The notes under the pieces: model-generated | The model's database searches: none | What the model was told of the DNA's origin: nothing | The model's input: the letters and a program-made list of their open reading frames with translations, nothing else | Program-made: the position numbers and the translations under genes | Assembly: GCF_900101765.1 (NCBI RefSeq) | Contig: NZ_LT627735.1 | Span: 310,001 to 374,000, forward strand | Direction: 5' to 3' | DNA length: 64,000 nucleotides | Source: Nonlabens sp. Hel1_33_55 | GTDB taxonomy: Bacteria; Bacteroidota; Bacteroidia; Flavobacteriales; Flavobacteriaceae | Shown here: positions 43,155 to 51,389 of the stretch, piece by piece | Layout: every line of letters begins with the position of its first letter | Position numbering within the stretch: position 1 is the first letter of the stretch

Positions 43155-43903
43155 GAAACAATATACTAGCAGGAAACTGGAAGATGAATTGCGATCTTCC
43201 CATGACGCAAGAACTTATTTCAAACATCAAGAAGCAATTGCCAGAGCAGTTGGATTGTGAAGTGATGATCGCACCATCACATCCATTTTTATACGCCGCT
43301 TTCAATGATTCACTGGACACACCTATTGAGGTCATTGCGCAGAATGTATCACAACATGAGAATGGTGCTTTTACAGGCGAGGTCTCTATTGATATGCTAC
43401 AAAGCGTTGGAATCAAGACTGTTATTCTAGGTCATTCAGAACGTCGTGATGTATTTCTTGAAACAGATAAGGACCTAGCACAAAAGACTAAAGCTGCCAT
43501 TGATAAAGGTATGCGCGTTGTGTTTTGTTGTGGGGAACACCTAGACCAACGCAATACGGGCAACCACTTCAAAACAGTAACAGACCAGATTGAGAAGGCT
43601 CTTTTTGACCTATCTTCTAAGGAATGGAAACAGATAGTCGTTGCCTATGAGCCAGTTTGGGCAATAGGAACCGGTGAGACTGCAAGTCCAGATCAAGCTC
43701 AAGAAATGCACCATCATATAAGAAAATTTATTGCAGATAAGTACGGCGATAAAACGGCAGATAAGTTGAGTATCCTTTACGGCGGTAGTGTAAAACCTGC
43801 AAATGCTCAAGAAATATTTGCACAACCAGACGTTGATGGTGGTCTAGTAGGTGGTGCGTCGCTTGATGCAGACTCCTTTATTGCCATTGCAAAAGCTTTT
43901 TAG
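43151..43903 (+). CDS. tpiA: Triosephosphate isomerase
   Basis: 250 aa, the normal length. It interconverts dihydroxyacetone phosphate and glyceraldehyde-3-phosphate. The N-terminal AGNWKMN holds the catalytic Lys, GHSERR the catalytic His, VVAYEPVWAIGTGETAS the catalytic Glu and loop 6, and ILYGGSVKP the phosphate-binding loop. The gene is the centre of a compact unit of secreted protein, tpiA and prmA, with no gap on either side. Confidence 0.98.
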   Translation: MRNNILAGNWKMNCDLPMTQELISNIKKQLPEQLDCEVMIAPSHPFLYAAFNDSLDTPIEVIAQNVSQHENGAFTGEVSIDMLQSVGIKTVILGHSERRDVFLETDKDLAQKTKAAIDKGMRVVFCCGEHLDQRNTGNHFKTVTDQIEKALFDLSSKEWKQIVVAYEPVWAIGTGETASPDQAQEMHHHIRKFIADKYGDKTADKLSILYGGSVKPANAQEIFAQPDVDGGLVGGASLDADSFIAIAKAF

Positions 43904-44752
43904 ATGTCAAAAGTGACAGATCAGCTGTATGTAGAATATACATTCACGGTAACTCCTTTGGAGCCTTGGAATGATGTACTTGCAGCGCAACTGGGTGCCA
44001 TTGGATTTGAGAGTTTCATGGAAACTGACAATGGTTTGCTGGCATATGTTCAAAAGGATCTGGATCATGATACTATCTTGAACGATCTGGAAATCCTGCA
44101 AAATGATTTTGTTGATATCGCTTTCGCGAAAGCGGAAATACCACCAACGAACTGGAATCATGAATGGGAATCGAACTTTGAACCCATCATGGTGGACGAT
44201 CGCTGTGAAGTAAGAGCACCATTTCACGAGAAGCACGATGTTGATTATGATATCGTGATTGAGCCAAAAATGAGTTTCGGGACTGGTCATCATCAGACAA
44301 CGTATATGATGATGGAGCACCTTCTGGAATTGGACTTTACAGATACAAAAGTTCTTGATATGGGAAGTGGTACTGGTGTCCTCGCTATTCTAGCTCAAAT
44401 GCGAGGTGCTGTTGCCGTAGATGCTGTCGATATTGATACCTGGTGTTATGAGAATGCGCTAGAAAATGTGCAACGCAACAACGCAGATAAAGTTGAGGTG
44501 ATTCTGGGTGGTGCAGAGGTGTTGCAGGACAAATACTATGACATCATCATCGCAAACATCAATCGCAATATACTGTTAACCGATATTCCCACTTATGCCA
44601 AATGCCTTTCATCAGGAGGCAAATTGTTACTTAGCGGTTTTTATGAAGAAGATCTAGAAGCCATTAAAAGCGCTTGTCTACAGGCTGGAATGGAGTATTT
44701 GAGCCACAGGAAAAAAGACAACTGGATAGCTCCTATCTTCCTTAAAAAGTAA
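43904..44752 (+). CDS. prmA: Ribosomal protein L11 methyltransferase
   Basis: 282 aa. The N-terminal substrate domain ends with the conserved NWNHEWESNFEP. The SAM domain follows: IEPKMSFGTGHHQTTYMM, motif I VLDMGSGTGVLAILA, VDAVDIDTWCYENALEN and IIIANINRNIL (the NPP-like catalytic motif is IANIN). It trimethylates L11. The palindrome at 44120 encodes DIAFAKAEIPP, just before the conserved NWN block. It begins one base after the tpiA stop. Confidence 0.95.
   Translation: MSKVTDQLYVEYTFTVTPLEPWNDVLAAQLGAIGFESFMETDNGLLAYVQKDLDHDTILNDLEILQNDFVDIAFAKAEIPPTNWNHEWESNFEPIMVDDRCEVRAPFHEKHDVDYDIVIEPKMSFGTGHHQTTYMMMEHLLELDFTDTKVLDMGSGTGVLAILAQMRGAVAVDAVDIDTWCYENALENVQRNNADKVEVILGGAEVLQDKYYDIIIANINRNILLTDIPTYAKCLSSGGKLLLSGFYEEDLEAIKSACLQAGMEYLSHRKKDNWIAPIFLKK
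44120..44133. repeat. Iterated palindrome GCTTTCGCGAAAGC
   Basis: Perfect copy in prmA, read as AFAKA. Confidence 0.95.
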
Positions 44753-44791
44753 ATTTGAGTTAAAGCAATTTCATAGAACAACAACATTTTT

Positions 44792-44799
44792 TAATTTTG
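44792..44799 (+). promoter_or_regulatory. Bacteroidota -7 box before clpS
   Basis: TAATTTTG matches TAnnTTTG and sits eight bases before the ATG at 44807. With such a short distance, transcription would begin at or just before the start codon. Confidence 0.45.
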
Positions 44800-44806
44800 T
44801 ACCATT

Positions 44807-45088
44807 ATGAAAATGAGTACGTACACACAGGAACTTCCAGAACTGGATATCGAGGTAGCTGAAAAAGTCGAGAACAAGATCGTCCTTTTCAATGATGAGG
44901 TCAATACCTTTGACCACGTTATAGATATGCTTGTTGAGGCTTGTGACCACACAGCGATTCAAGCAGAACAATGCAGTCTAATTGTGCATTATAAAGGAAA
45001 ATGTAACGTGAAAACCGGTGAATACAGTGACCTAGAACCTAGATGCTCTATGTTGTTGGAAGCTGGTCTTACTGCAGAGATTCAGTAG
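44807..45088 (+). CDS. clpS: ATP-dependent Clp protease adaptor ClpS
   Basis: 93 aa. ClpS binds N-degron substrates and hands them to ClpA/ClpC. IVLFNDEVNTFDHVIDMLVE carries the conserved LxND and T-x-x-x-V pattern of the substrate pocket, followed by CDHTAIQAEQCSLIVHYKG, with the V/I-H-x-x-G of the core. The end is shorter than in proteobacteria. ATG 44807 or 44813 may be the start. A terminator follows directly. Confidence 0.92.
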   Translation: MKMSTYTQELPELDIEVAEKVENKIVLFNDEVNTFDHVIDMLVEACDHTAIQAEQCSLIVHYKGKCNVKTGEYSDLEPRCSMLLEAGLTAEIQ

Positions 45089-45109
45089 AAAATATAAGAA
45101 TTACAAGAT

Positions 45110-45143
45110 ATAACCATCGCAACATCGATGGTTATTTTTTTTT
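45110..45143 (+). terminator. Intrinsic terminator after clpS
   Basis: ATAACCATCG pairs perfectly with CGATGGTTAT around a six-base loop, followed by nine T. It also lies beyond the stop of the convergent M24 peptidase gene. Confidence 0.9.
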
Positions 45144-45151
45144 ATAAAAAG

Positions 45152-45826
45152 CTACATTGCCAGTTGCTCAAAAAAGGAGCCTATTTTTTTATCCCGATCA
45201 ACAAGATGGATCTCAATAATCCAGTGTCTGGGATTGCCTGATTGATCCAATTGATTCAACGGGATGTGATTTTCTGGATGAATATAATTGGTCTTTTCCT
45301 CACCATCGAGTTGTTCATGTGGGAAATGTCCAATCAAGTGTCCAGCGATAGGTCCACCAAATTCCCATCCTGCATCTTTCGCAAGATCTGTGCAATACTG
45401 ATAAAGCTGTGATCCTGTTATTCCAGGATTCTCAAGAGCATATTTTTGAGCAATATACCATAGACGCTCGCTGTCGTCAGCTAGTCGTTTTTTAGTTCTG
45501 TCGTGCCCTAAAACGTACGTGCGTCCATAGTCTGCTTCCCATTCTTCCAGGATTGGTCCAAAATCCAGAAACACGATATCATCTTCCTTAACAGTTAGAT
45601 CAGGTGGATTCTCATCATAAGGATGCAAGGTGTTCTCACCAGCGCGTACGATTCTTTTATGCCAGTATTTTTTGATGCCAAATAACTCTTCGGCTAGTTC
45701 AAAAACGTGGGTATTGATTTGTTTTTCGGTAATTCCAGCTTTAATAATCGACCGCTTCTCAATTTCCTGAAACAGTTGCGCCGCCTTTTTTTCTGCAAGA
45801 TTTAATTTTTCTAACGTATTGATCAT
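45152..45826 (-). CDS. M24 family metallopeptidase
   Basis: 224 aa, a compact creatinase/aminopeptidase-fold protein. The metal ligands of the M24 family are recognisable in IVFLDFGPILEEWEADYGRT (two Asp), GGPIAGHLIGHFPHE (His) and WIIEIHLVDRD (Glu). It is shorter than methionine aminopeptidase or Xaa-Pro dipeptidase because it lacks the N-terminal domain. The substrate is probably a peptide. It is transcribed divergently from the TetR gene, with a one-mismatch palindrome copy in the gap. Confidence 0.85.
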   Translation of the reverse strand: MINTLEKLNLAEKKAAQLFQEIEKRSIIKAGITEKQINTHVFELAEELFGIKKYWHKRIVRAGENTLHPYDENPPDLTVKEDDIVFLDFGPILEEWEADYGRTYVLGHDRTKKRLADDSERLWYIAQKYALENPGITGSQLYQYCTDLAKDAGWEFGGPIAGHLIGHFPHEQLDGEEKTNYIHPENHIPLNQLDQSGNPRHWIIEIHLVDRDKKIGSFFEQLAM

Positions 45827-45855
45827 TGAATAAAAATAGAGATAAAATGCAGTTA

Positions 45856-45869
45856 GTTTTCGCGAAAGC
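45856..45869. repeat. One-mismatch copy of the iterated palindrome
   Basis: GTTTTCGCGAAAGC, intergenic, between the divergent M24 peptidase and TetR genes. Confidence 0.75.
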
Positions 45870-45912
45870 GATCACAAAAAAGTCCTCTCTAATATCCACA
45901 GTTGTTAAATAA

Positions 45913-45948
45913 AACTAATAATATTATTAGTTAATAGTAATACTATTA
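45913..45948 (+). promoter_or_regulatory. Two adjacent palindromes: probable TetR operator
   Basis: A perfect 20-bp palindrome, AACTAATAATATTATTAGTT (45913-45932), shares its last base with a 17-bp palindrome (45932-45948, arms TAATAGTA/TACTATTA around one A). A -7-like TATTACTTTCG overlaps the right edge, 20 bases or so before the TetR gene start at 45972. This is the usual place for an autorepression operator. Confidence 0.65.
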
Positions 45949-45971
45949 CTTTCGCAAACTAGAAATAACTT

Positions 45972-46649
45972 ATGGACACGCTACTGAAGAATTTGAAGGT
46001 AGAAATTAACGAGATGATTTTTCTCAAAGATCCTGAATCTTCAGATTTGGGTCGTAGGATTGTGCAGCATAGCATACAAATGATTCATGAGATGGGCTTT
46101 GAGCAATTTACATTTCGCAAGCTGGGAAAGGAGATAGGTAGTAATGAAAGCTCCATTTATAGATATTTTGAAAATAAACACAAGTTGCTGTTGTACCTCA
46201 CTTCATGGTACTGGAGCTGGATGGAATACCAACTTATTATTAAAACGATGACCATTGCAGATCCCGTAGCAAGGCTGGAAACTGGTGTGTCCATTCTGAC
46301 TCGGGAAGTTGTTCAGGATATGAACTTTGGTCATGTGGACGAGGTTACCTTGAGTAAGATTGTAGTAGAGGAATATTCAAAATCCTATTTGACAAAGGAA
46401 GTAGACGAAGAGAACAAAAACGGTTATTTCGCTATATACAAGCGACTGGTGTTGCGATTGAGAGACATGATTACTAGCGTAAACCCTAATTATGAGTATG
46501 CCGCAAGTTTGAGTAGTACTATTATAGAAGGTTCTTTACATCAGCATTTTCTCAAACGACATTTTAAAGCCTTAACGGACTGTAATCAAAAGGTCACACC
46601 TACAGACTACTTCCTAAATCTTATTCACCTTACAGTAAATCCTTCATGA
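45972..46649 (+). CDS. TetR family transcriptional regulator
   Basis: 225 aa. The N-terminal HTH (about residues 20-70) reads QHSIQMIHEMGFEQFTFRKL, then GKEIGSNESSIYRYFENKHK, the classic TetR recognition helix with YRYF. The ligand domain is all-helical and not assignable. It overlaps the ABC transporter gene by four bases and heads a four-gene unit with HlyD- and TolC-like genes; it most probably represses that unit through the palindromes just upstream and is released by an unknown ligand. Confidence 0.9.
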   Translation: MDTLLKNLKVEINEMIFLKDPESSDLGRRIVQHSIQMIHEMGFEQFTFRKLGKEIGSNESSIYRYFENKHKLLLYLTSWYWSWMEYQLIIKTMTIADPVARLETGVSILTREVVQDMNFGHVDEVTLSKIVVEEYSKSYLTKEVDEENKNGYFAIYKRLVLRLRDMITSVNPNYEYAASLSSTIIEGSLHQHFLKRHFKALTDCNQKVTPTDYFLNLIHLTVNPS

Positions 46650-48325
46650 AAAAAGACAAGAATATTCTGACCGCATGGCAGCGCTTGACTAGAATGCTGG
46701 AGCTGGATAAACGAGATGTTTATCAAATTTTTTATTACGCAATTTTTGCTGGTCTAGTTGGTCTGTCCCTACCATTGGGAATACAGGCAATTATCAACTT
46801 GATTCAAGGTGCCCAGATTACCACATCGTGGATATTGCTTGTGGTAGTAGTGACCTTAGGAGTTGCCTTTGGAGGTGTTTTACAGCTCATGCAAATTAGA
46901 ATTACAGAGAATGTCCAGCAAAAGATATTCACGAGATCATCGTTTGAGTTTGCCTACCGCTTTCCCAAAATTAAGATGAGCGAGCTGCGCAATAATTATC
47001 CGCCAGAGTTGGCCAATCGTTTTTTTGATACACTAACGATCCAGAAAAGCCTTTCAAAACTTTTGGTAGATTATCCTACGGCAATTTTACAGATCATTTT
47101 TGGACTGATACTATTATCCTTCTACCATCCATTTTTTATTGCCTACGGAATGCTGTTGTTGGCTTTGGGTTTTATCCTTTTCAAGTTTACAGCAGACAAA
47201 GGATTAAAAACAAGTCTTCAAGAGTCCAAGAGTAAATACAAGGTAGCGCACTGGTTGCAAGAAGTAGCCAGATCCATAATTAGTTTCAAGCTTTCTGGTA
47301 GCACATCACATGCAGTAGACCGCAACAATATACTCACTACAGAATATTTAGAGTATCGTGAGAGTCACTTTAAGGTATTGATAGTTCAGGCGATACAATT
47401 GATAGGTTTCAAGGTACTGGTTACCGCTGGATTGCTGATCATTGGTGGTTTTCTTGTACTTAATCAAGAGATGAACATTGGACAGTTTGTAGCTGCAGAG
47501 TTGATTATCCTTATCATTATAGGCGCTGTGGAAAAAGTAATTTCAGGGCTGGAATCTTTTTATGATATGCTAACATCACTGGAGAAGCTGGGTGAAGTTG
47601 TAGATAAAGAAATGGAGTCAGGCATAGGTGAGAAACCTTTTAAAGCAGAAGAGAACTTCAGTGTGGAACTTGAGGATGTTACCTATACCGTAGAACATCG
47701 CACCGCTCCAATTTTGAATCACATTTCCCTGAAGCTGAAAGAAAACTGCTCCGTTGTGATCAATGGTCCCAATGGTAGCGGTAAATCTACCTTGCTGCGA
47801 CTTATTGCAGGAATCATTGAACCTACAGAAGGAAATGTATATCTAAACAACACCAACTTACGCGGAGTAAATCTCAATTATTACAGATCCAATATAGGTC
47901 AATCCATGGCTGAAGAAACTCCGTTTGAAGGAACCTTGCGAGATAATATCACCTTTGGTGATACTAATATCTCTGATGAGGATATTTATTGGGCCATGGA
48001 AAAAGTTGGGCTGCTACCTTACCTCAAATTATTACCACTAGGTCTAGCCACACTTATTTATCCTGAGGGAAAACAAATAAGTTATACCGTTGGTAAGAAA
48101 ATTGTCCTTGCGCGCAGCATCGTGAGGAAGCCTAAAATGTTGATACTCAAAGATCCTTTAGATCAATTTGAACCAGAAGAAAGCGATCGCATCATGAAGT
48201 TCCTGACAGATCCATCAAATGGATGGTCTATTGTAGTCGTGAGCCAGAGCTCACGATGGTTGGATCATTGTAGTAGAATAGTATCGCTTGAAAACGGTAG
48301 AATCATAACAGATAAAACGATCTAA
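46646..48325 (+). CDS. ABC exporter-like protein with a degenerate nucleotide-binding domain
   Basis: 559 aa, a half-size exporter: five or six membrane helices (about 25-310) followed by a nucleotide-binding domain. Walker A is intact (GPNGSGKS, 373-380), but the other sites are not: the LSGGQ signature is ISYTV (about 477-481), Walker B reads MLILKDP (about 498-504), so the metal-binding Asp is Lys and the catalytic Glu is Asp, and the H-loop His is Gln (VVVSQSSRW). It may bind ATP without normal hydrolysis. No peptidase C39 domain precedes it. The HlyD- and TolC-like genes behind it suggest a type-I-like export or efflux machine. Confidence 0.85.
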   Translation: MKKDKNILTAWQRLTRMLELDKRDVYQIFYYAIFAGLVGLSLPLGIQAIINLIQGAQITTSWILLVVVVTLGVAFGGVLQLMQIRITENVQQKIFTRSSFEFAYRFPKIKMSELRNNYPPELANRFFDTLTIQKSLSKLLVDYPTAILQIIFGLILLSFYHPFFIAYGMLLLALGFILFKFTADKGLKTSLQESKSKYKVAHWLQEVARSIISFKLSGSTSHAVDRNNILTTEYLEYRESHFKVLIVQAIQLIGFKVLVTAGLLIIGGFLVLNQEMNIGQFVAAELIILIIIGAVEKVISGLESFYDMLTSLEKLGEVVDKEMESGIGEKPFKAEENFSVELEDVTYTVEHRTAPILNHISLKLKENCSVVINGPNGSGKSTLLRLIAGIIEPTEGNVYLNNTNLRGVNLNYYRSNIGQSMAEETPFEGTLRDNITFGDTNISDEDIYWAMEKVGLLPYLKLLPLGLATLIYPEGKQISYTVGKKIVLARSIVRKPKMLILKDPLDQFEPEESDRIMKFLTDPSNGWSIVVVSQSSRWLDHCSRIVSLENGRIITDKTI

Positions 48326-48327
48326 TC

Positions 48328-49686
48328 ATGTTGAATATTTCAGAAAATAAACTCATCGACAGGCTGGATCTCAATGAATATTCCGCTGGTAAACGAGTGC
48401 TTAATAGAACGCATTTTGAATATTTCAATAGATTTCTCACGGGATTCTCTATAGTGTTGATCATTATTCTCTTTATGCCGTGGACTCAAACGGTGACAGG
48501 GAATGGATCGGTAACGACCTTGACTCCAGCACAGCGACCACAAACATTACAATCGCCTATTCCAGGTAGGTTGGAACAATGGTTTGTGCGTGAAGGTGAT
48601 AGGGTAAGAAAAGGAGATACCATATTACAGATAAGCGAGGTCAAAAGCGAATATTTCGATCCTTTACTTGTAGAGCGTACTGGCGAACAGATCAATGCTA
48701 AAAACAGCAGCGTTAACGCATACGGCCAAAAGATTAATGCACTTAATCAACAGACTGGTGCTCTAGCATCAGAGCTGCGTCTCAAACTGGAGCAATCGCA
48801 GAATAAAATTGAGCAAGCGAGATTTCAAGTTACTAGTGATAGCATTGACCTACAAGCCGCACGCACTAATATAGAAATTGCACAACGACAGCTGGTTCGG
48901 GAACAAACCTTGCAGGAGGAAGGTCTTAAGTCTGTAGTTGATGTGGAACAAAAGCGTTTGAAACTACAGGAAACTCAAGCAAAACTTATTTCTCAAGAAC
49001 AGAAGCTCTTGAAAAGCCGTAATGAAGTCATCAATGCAAGGATTGACATCAACAGATTGCAGCAGGAATATGCAGAGAAAATTGCCAAAACTCAAAGCGA
49101 TCGATTCAGTGCAGAATCTGCCCAGCTCGATGTGGCCGCGCAGGTAAGTAAACTGGAAAATGATCGTAGTAACTATAGCATACGTAGTGGCATGCTTTTC
49201 ATAGTTGCACCTCAGGATGGTTATATCAATAAAGCAATAGTTGCTGGACTAGGTGAAACTTTTAAAGAAGGTGAACCATTAGTCAATATCATGCCAGCAA
49301 ATTATGACCTTGCTGTAGAAACCTATGCAGACCCGCTGGACTTGCCATTGCTTTATGTGGGTGAGAAAGTGCGCGTACAGTTTGATGGATGGCCAGCGAT
49401 TGTGTTTTCAGGATGGCCTAATGCCAGTTACGGTACCTATGGTGCAGAGATTGTCGCCGTGGAAACTTTTATCAGCCCTAATGGTAAATACAGAGTGTTG
49501 CTCGCACCAGATGAAGATGAGGATCACGAGTGGCCAGATGCCTTGCGACCAGGTTCTGGTGCCTACACTATAGCCTTGCTGGATGATGTTCCCGTGTGGT
49601 ACGAGTTGTGGCGTCAGCTTAATGGTTTCCCGGCAAATTACTACCAACCAGAAAATGCCAATGGCGTTCTAAAAACCAAAAAATAG
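48328..49686 (+). CDS. HlyD-family periplasmic adaptor protein
   Basis: 452 aa. A short cytoplasmic N terminus and one membrane helix (about 35-52) are followed by a first lipoyl half (SPIPGRLEQWFVREGDRVRK), a long coiled coil (about residues 125-285, rich in Q, E, K and L), the second lipoyl half (MLFIVAPQDGYINKAIVAGL) and a beta-barrel part with VQFDGWPAIVFSGWP. It should bridge the ABC protein at 46646 and the TolC-like channel at 49688 across the periplasm. Confidence 0.92.
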   Translation: MLNISENKLIDRLDLNEYSAGKRVLNRTHFEYFNRFLTGFSIVLIIILFMPWTQTVTGNGSVTTLTPAQRPQTLQSPIPGRLEQWFVREGDRVRKGDTILQISEVKSEYFDPLLVERTGEQINAKNSSVNAYGQKINALNQQTGALASELRLKLEQSQNKIEQARFQVTSDSIDLQAARTNIEIAQRQLVREQTLQEEGLKSVVDVEQKRLKLQETQAKLISQEQKLLKSRNEVINARIDINRLQQEYAEKIAKTQSDRFSAESAQLDVAAQVSKLENDRSNYSIRSGMLFIVAPQDGYINKAIVAGLGETFKEGEPLVNIMPANYDLAVETYADPLDLPLLYVGEKVRVQFDGWPAIVFSGWPNASYGTYGAEIVAVETFISPNGKYRVLLAPDEDEDHEWPDALRPGSGAYTIALLDDVPVWYELWRQLNGFPANYYQPENANGVLKTKK

Positions 49687-49687
49687 A

Positions 49688-51130
49688 ATGAGGTTCACAC
49701 TATTGATAGGCTTTTTGTTAGTGATGCAGGTGGATGCTAGCTCGCTTTCGCGAAAGCGAACTCATCAACAACCACCTACACAAATCATTCAGGATACGAC
49801 TGTTTTAAGCTTTTCTGAATATTTAGGTTACGTTAAACGTCATCATCCAGTTGCTAAGCAAGCGGAACTTTTGCTTGATGAAGGTCAGGCAAATTTACTG
49901 CGTGCGCGAGGTGGTTTTGATCCAAAAATTGAAGTCGATTACCGCCGCAAGGATTTCAAGGGTACGGAATATTACGACGAGTTATCTGGAGTTTTCAAGA
50001 TTCCGACATGGTATGGAGTTGAGTTCAAAGCTGGAGCAGAACGTAATCAAGGTGAGTTCCTGGATCCTTCTCTTACCGTTCCAGAAGATGGTCTTTACAG
50101 TGCAGGAGTTCAAGTGAATTTAGGCCAAGGTTTATGGATTAATGAACGTATGGCAACCTTGCGCAAGGCACGATTGTTTGAGCAACAAAATGCGGCGCAA
50201 CGGGATCTTGCTGTCAACGAGATTTTGTATGAGGCGTCGACGGCTTATTTTGAATGGTGGCGAGCGACTAAAGAAGTAGAAGTTTACATTGACATTTTAG
50301 ACGCTGCAATCATTAGAGAGCGAGGCGTTATCATTAGTGCACGTGCTGGTGATGTCGCTGCTATTGATACGGTTGAGGCCGGCGTGGCAACCCAGAACAG
50401 ATTGTTAGGTCTGGAACAGGCACGAGTAAATGAAATAAAAAGCCGTTTACAACTATCCAACTATTTATGGCTGGATGGTGTCCCGGTTAAATTACAGCCT
50501 ACAGTGATACCACAGCAAGACCTCAATATTTCTATTGATGTGACCCTGGGATTGCTGGGAACTAACCTGTCAGAATTCAATATTGAGAATCACCCTAAAA
50601 TACAGGCGCTCAACTTCAAACTGGACCAGTTGGATGTTGATAGGCAACTAAAGGCTAACAAACTACTACCTAAAATCGCCGTGGATTATAATTTCATTAC
50701 AGCAGATTATGATCAATTCAATACCATCACTCAGGAAAACTATAAAGCTGGATTGACCTTTGCCTATCCCATTTTTACCCGTAAGGAACGTGGCGATCTG
50801 CGTCTTGCCAAAATCAAGATTGCAGATGCGCGATACGGCCTACAGTCAGAGACCTTGATGTTGCGCAACAAAGTAGTTTCAGTTTTTGCAGAGTTGGATG
50901 GTTACAATCGGCAATTGGACATCGCCACATCACTAACTGATGGAACCGCCACTTTACTCAATGGAGAAGTGCGCAAATTCGAATTAGGTGACAGTTCTCT
51001 TTTTCTAATCAATACACGGGAAGTTAAGTTCATAGAGGCCCAATTGAAACAACTGGAAGTTCAAAAGAAGTTGTTCGAGGCAAAAGCGGCATTGTTCAGG
51101 AGTCTAGTGATCTTGCCAGAGAATTTGTAA
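49688..51130 (+). CDS. TolC family outer membrane efflux protein
   Basis: 480 aa. A signal peptide occupies about residues 1-18 (FTLLIGFLLVMQVDAS), followed by paired helical hairpins typical of the TolC barrel: LDEGQANLLRARGGFDPKIE, then a second repeat with LKANKLLPKIAVDY and FTRKERGDLRLAKIKI. The palindrome at 49744 encodes SSLSRKRTH immediately after the signal peptide. It closes the TetR-ABC-HlyD-TolC unit and would form the outer membrane exit duct. Confidence 0.92.
   Translation: MRFTLLIGFLLVMQVDASSLSRKRTHQQPPTQIIQDTTVLSFSEYLGYVKRHHPVAKQAELLLDEGQANLLRARGGFDPKIEVDYRRKDFKGTEYYDELSGVFKIPTWYGVEFKAGAERNQGEFLDPSLTVPEDGLYSAGVQVNLGQGLWINERMATLRKARLFEQQNAAQRDLAVNEILYEASTAYFEWWRATKEVEVYIDILDAAIIRERGVIISARAGDVAAIDTVEAGVATQNRLLGLEQARVNEIKSRLQLSNYLWLDGVPVKLQPTVIPQQDLNISIDVTLGLLGTNLSEFNIENHPKIQALNFKLDQLDVDRQLKANKLLPKIAVDYNFITADYDQFNTITQENYKAGLTFAYPIFTRKERGDLRLAKIKIADARYGLQSETLMLRNKVVSVFAELDGYNRQLDIATSLTDGTATLLNGEVRKFELGDSSLFLINTREVKFIEAQLKQLEVQKKLFEAKAALFRSLVILPENL
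49744..49757. repeat. Iterated palindrome GCTTTCGCGAAAGC
   Basis: Perfect copy in the TolC-like gene, read as LSRK just after the signal peptide. Confidence 0.95.
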
Positions 51131-51199
51131 GTGCCTGTTCTTATTCTGGATTTTTTTCAATTTTTGCTACTAGTTGCAGGAATACGGGTGAATGATCTC

Positions 51200-51213
51200 G
51201 CTTTCGCGAAAGC
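51200..51213. repeat. Iterated palindrome GCTTTCGCGAAAGC
   Basis: Perfect intergenic copy in the 259-base gap between the TolC-like and propeller lipoprotein genes; nothing else stands out in this gap. Confidence 0.95.
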
Positions 51214-51389
51214 GTTTACCATACAGACCTAGCAAGATTGAACGCTGTTTATCATCTGGACATTGCTTTGTTAGATTTATGAAGGGTTTAGGATCGTAAA
51301 GGTTTGTCGCTTTCTAACTTTGGATTTAATTATTTGGTAAGCGATTATCCTTTTCGTGATGCTTCCTTTATTTTTTGAAAATCCAACCC

